A stretch of 7,657 bases of DNA from CALKKN01 sp050118555 (GTDB taxonomy: Bacteria; Pseudomonadota; Gammaproteobacteria; Xanthomonadales; SZUA-36), in NCBI GenBank assembly GCA_050118555.1, contig JASFKQ010000184.1, forward strand, positions 1-7,657, given 5' to 3'. Both the position numbers and the translations under genes were made by a program. Under the pieces are notes generated by a model that was given only the letters and a program-made list of their open reading frames with translations, was not told the DNA's origin and ran no database searches. Below, one piece after another: positions 6,340 to 7,657 of the stretch. Position 1 is the stretch's first letter. Every line of letters begins with the position of its first letter.

Positions 6340-7657
<1,318 letters not shown>

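Overview
The window is ordinary, gene-dense, GC-rich bacterial chromosome, most likely from a gammaproteobacterium (a betaproteobacterium cannot be excluded). This rests on the proteobacterial-type leucine/isovalerate degradation cluster headed by a MerR-type LiuR regulator, the strong GC bias at third codon positions and the tight operon spacing. All supported genes lie on the + strand. I saw no tRNA, rRNA, mobile element, CRISPR array or prophage sequence.

Left part (1-2869): the C-terminal three quarters of phosphoenolpyruvate carboxylase (ppc, cut by the window start), then after a 19-base gap a complete CitE/HpcH-family CoA-ester lyase of 301 residues. The spacing suggests one transcript. 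PEP carboxylase makes oxaloacetate from PEP and bicarbonate. The lyase family cleaves or forms C-C bonds in acyl-CoA esters such as malyl-CoA or citramalyl-CoA, but the exact substrate here is not readable from sequence. A PEP carboxylase gene next to a malyl-CoA lyase-like gene resembles the serine-cycle order of methylotrophs, although this lyase does not look like the canonical serine-cycle enzyme.

Middle (2870-3103): a 234-base intergenic region without a gene. It carries a near-ideal sigma-70 promoter whose spacer holds a perfect 20-bp palindrome, the obvious LiuR operator. A second, 19-base inverted repeat lies just upstream. No convincing intrinsic terminator was found after the lyase gene.

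Right part (3104-7657): the operon liuR - liuA (isovaleryl-CoA dehydrogenase) - liuB (methylcrotonyl-CoA carboxylase beta) - liuD (methylcrotonyl-CoA carboxylase alpha, cut by the window end). Together they convert isovaleryl-CoA to 3-methylcrotonyl-CoA and then to 3-methylglutaconyl-CoA. liuC (methylglutaconyl-CoA hydratase), often found between liuB and liuD, is not there; it and liuE (HMG-CoA lyase) would have to lie after liuD or elsewhere. LiuR probably represses its own operon.

I did not find an undescribed system. The points most worth a second look are the doubled operator, the ppc-lyase pair and the residue changes in PEP carboxylase.
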